Positions 62,112 through 64,000 of a DNA stretch of 64,000 nucleotides are shown in pieces. The translations under genes and the position numbers were made by a program. The stretch is taken from positions 496,001 to 560,000 of the forward strand of contig NZ_CXPG01000020.1 in the NCBI RefSeq assembly GCF_001403735.1. The letters run 5' to 3'. Position 1 is the first letter of the stretch, and every line of letters starts with the position of its first letter. The notes under the pieces were generated by a model. The model saw only the letters and a list, made by a program, of their open reading frames with translations. It did no database searches and was not told the origin of the DNA. Origin of the DNA: Jannaschia rubra (GTDB lineage: Bacteria > Pseudomonadota > Alphaproteobacteria > Rhodobacterales > Rhodobacteraceae).

Positions 62112-64000
62112 ATGAAGGACACCGTCACCCGCGACCCGCTGCTGCAGCCTTATCGGTTGAAGCATCTGACGCTGAAGAACCGGGTGATGACGACCAGCCA
62201 CGAGCCCGCCTATCCCGAGGACGGCATGCCCAAGGAGCGGTACCGGGCCTATCACGCGGAACGGGCGAGGGGCGGCGTGGCGCTGGCCATGACCGCGGGG
62301 TCGGCCGCCGTGTCGCGCGACAGCCCCCCTGTCTTCAACAACATCCTGGCCTATCGCGATGAGGTCGTTCCGTGGATCGCGGAGTTGACCGACGCCTGCC
62401 ACGAACACGGCTGCGCGGTGATGATCCAGCTGACGCACCTGGGTCGCCGAACCACCTGGAACAAGGGCGACTGGCTGCCCTCCGTCTCGCCCGGGCCGCA
62501 CCGCGAACCCGCGCACCGCGCCTTTCCGAAGGTGATGGAGGACTGGGACATCGCCCGCATCATCACCGACTATGCCGACGCGGCCGAGCGGATGCAGGCG
62601 GGCGGCATGGACGGGGTCGAGCTTCAGGCCTACGGGCACCTGATGGACCAGTTCTGGTCGCCGCTGACCAATGCGCTGACCGGCCCTTACGGTGCCGACA
62701 CGCTGGAGAACCGGCTGCGCTTCACCTTCGACGTGCTGGGCGAGGTCCGCAAACGGGTCGGGCCCGAATTCATCGTGGGGCTGCGCTATACCGCCGACGA
62801 GACCCAGCCCGGTGGCATCGACGCGGAGGAGGGTATCGAGATTTCCCGCCGTCTGCGCGACAGCGGGATGGTCGACTTCCTGAACGTCATCCGGGGCCGC
62901 ATCCACACCGACCCCGCCATGACCGATGTCATTCCGATCCAGGGCATGCGCAGCGCGCCCCATCTGGATTTCGCGGGCGAGGTGCGGCGGGCGACCGGCA
63001 TGCCCACCTTCCACGCCGCCCGGATCCAGGATGTGGCCACCGCGCGCCATTCGATCGCGGAGGGCCTTCTGGACATGGTCGGCATGACGCGCGCGCACAT
63101 GGCCGACCCCCATATCGTGCGCAAGATCGTGGAGGGCCGGGAGGAGGACATCCGGCCCTGCGTCGGCGCGAACTACTGTCTCGACCGGATCTATCAGGGG
63201 GGCGAGGCGCTCTGCCTGCACAACGCCGCCACCGGGCGGGAGCTGTCGATGCCGCACGATATCCCGGCCGCCGCGACGCCCCGTCGCGTGGTCGTCGTGG
63301 GCGCCGGTCCCGCGGGGTCGGAGGCCGCGCGGGTGGCGGCCGCGCGCGGGCATGACGTCACCGTTCTGGAGGCGGCGGACGGCCCCGGCGGCCAGGTCCG
63401 CCTGACCGCCCGCTCGCCCCGCCGGGCCGAGATGATGGGGCTGATCGACTGGCGCGTCGCACAATGCGAGGCGGCGGGCGTCAAGTTCCGGTTCAACACC
63501 TGGGCCGAGGCCGGGGACGTGCAGGCTTTGGCCCCCGACGTGGTCATCGTCGCCACCGGTGGCATGGCGCATACGCGGCTTTATGAGACGGGCGAGGATC
63601 AACCCCATGTCGTGACGAGTTGGGACATCCTGACCGGCGATGTCGTGCCCTCGGGCCACGTTCTGATCTACGACGAGGCGGGCGACCACGCCGGCCTGCA
63701 GGCGGCCGAAGTCGCGTTGAAGGCCGGGGCGACGGTCGAGATCATGACCCCCGACCGCACCTTTGCCCCGGAGGTGATGGCGATGAACCTGGTGCCCTAC
63801 ATGAAGACCTTGCAGCACGACGACGTGACCTTCACCGTGACCCGGCGCCTGAAGGGGGTGGAGCCTGCCGGCAACCGTCTGCGCGCGACGATCGGCACCG
63901 ATTATTCGGACCGGCTGACCCATGCGGACTACGACCGGATCGTCGTGAACTATGGCACGTTTCCGCTGGACGACCTCTATTTCGACCTGCGCGACGGGTC
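62112..64000 (+). CDS. dgcA: Dimethylglycine demethylase-like flavoprotein (DgcA/TMADH family), 3' end outside window
   Basis: The frame is open from the ATG at 62112 to the window end (629 complete codons). Residues about 5-340 form an old-yellow-enzyme FMN barrel (LKNRVMTTSHEPAY, MIQLTHLGRR, GVELQAYGHLMDQF). Then comes an Fe-S region with Cys350, Cys356 and Cys368, where the fourth usual cysteine is Ala353. An FAD/NAD domain follows (VVVVGAGPAGSEAARVAA). This is the trimethylamine-dehydrogenase architecture of DgcA, which takes a methyl group from dimethylglycine. N-methylproline demethylases look alike; position behind gbcAB favours dimethylglycine. It lies 13 bases after gbcB. Confidence 0.8.
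   Translation, partial: MKDTVTRDPLLQPYRLKHLTLKNRVMTTSHEPAYPEDGMPKERYRAYHAERARGGVALAMTAGSAAVSRDSPPVFNNILAYRDEVVPWIAELTDACHEHGCAVMIQLTHLGRRTTWNKGDWLPSVSPGPHREPAHRAFPKVMEDWDIARIITDYADAAERMQAGGMDGVELQAYGHLMDQFWSPLTNALTGPYGADTLENRLRFTFDVLGEVRKRVGPEFIVGLRYTADETQPGGIDAEEGIEISRRLRDSGMVDFLNVIRGRIHTDPAMTDVIPIQGMRSAPHLDFAGEVRRATGMPTFHAARIQDVATARHSIAEGLLDMVGMTRAHMADPHIVRKIVEGREEDIRPCVGANYCLDRIYQGGEALCLHNAATGRELSMPHDIPAAATPRRVVVVGAGPAGSEAARVAAARGHDVTVLEAADGPGGQVRLTARSPRRAEMMGLIDWRVAQCEAAGVKFRFNTWAEAGDVQALAPDVVIVATGGMAHTRLYETGEDQPHVVTSWDILTGDVVPSGHVLIYDEAGDHAGLQAAEVALKAGATVEIMTPDRTFAPEVMAMNLVPYMKTLQHDDVTFTVTRRLKGVEPAGNRLRATIGTDYSDRLTHADYDRIVVNYGTFPLDDLYFDLRDG

Overview
The window is GC-rich chromosomal DNA from an alphaproteobacterium. 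It is most likely a member of the Rhodobacterales (Paracoccaceae/Roseobacter group). Support comes from protein content rather than any single marker: TrcR (DUF1013), a RibB protein with a degenerate GTP-cyclohydrolase-II half, KpsC/KpsS with a lone polysaccharide export protein, a large GcvP under a tandem glycine riboswitch, a small 4.5S-type SRP RNA beside dnaX, and a non-catalytic dihydroorotase homologue after pyrB. Genes are tightly packed in short runs on both strands, with many ATGA/GTGA start-stop overlaps. I see no insertion sequence, integrase, phage gene or CRISPR array. No gap exceeds about 300 bases; the longest is 53432-53700, between the carboxypeptidase gene and hemF.

Layout. 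1-2481: the 3' part of a DsbD/ScsB-type thiol-disulfide reductase, convergent with a gamma-glutamylcyclotransferase-like gene. 2514-7075: glycine riboswitch and the gcvT-gcvH-gcvP operon. 7076-13738: a DUF2254 membrane protein, tRNA-Ala(CGC), an orphan ParA ATPase and a capsule/polysaccharide export group (kpsS, export lipoprotein, kpsC). 13857-17567: riboflavin genes (ribE, an SDR, ribB-type, ribH) and nusB. 17568-24650 (minus): RND efflux pump with its adaptor, moaB, a YghU-like glutathione transferase and a uracil-DNA glycosylase. 24745-28538: pyrB, a tail-anchored protein, a pseudo-dihydroorotase, plsY and a small protein. 28541-32405 (minus): rsmE, GNAT, membrane protein and gshA, plus a small membrane protein. 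32419-36421: ubiA, an OmpA-like protein with a coiled-coil partner, and a GNAT enzyme. 36505-43346: trcR, RNase T2, an EAL protein, recR, ybaB, dps, dnaX, a DUF202 protein and SRP RNA. 43452-46409: nudC, an SRPBCC protein, pheA and a membrane-anchored cytochrome c. 46524-52164: a complete Yej-type peptide ABC importer (A, B, E, F). 52172-56649: a D,D-carboxypeptidase, then hemF, hemE and hemC. 56657-58667: gnd and a heme-oxygenase-like gene. 58729-64000: a LysR regulator divergent from gbcA-gbcB and a dgcA-like gene that runs off the window.

How the genes work together. The right edge encodes glycine-betaine demethylation towards sarcosine and glycine; the left edge encodes the riboswitch-controlled glycine cleavage system that would consume that glycine. 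In between is mostly core metabolism: riboflavin, pyrimidine, heme, glutathione, phospholipid and ubiquinone synthesis, and DNA replication and repair. I did not find a clearly new multi-gene system. The points most worth following up are family members that have lost hallmark residues: the pseudo-dihydroorotase, the RibB with a non-functional RibA half, the glycosylase without Fe-S cysteines, the heme-oxygenase-like protein without its proximal histidine, the DgcA-like enzyme with one Fe-S cysteine replaced, and a degenerate GGDEF domain joined to an intact EAL domain. Two short palindromes, at 44391-44422 and 59676-59689, are also worth testing.
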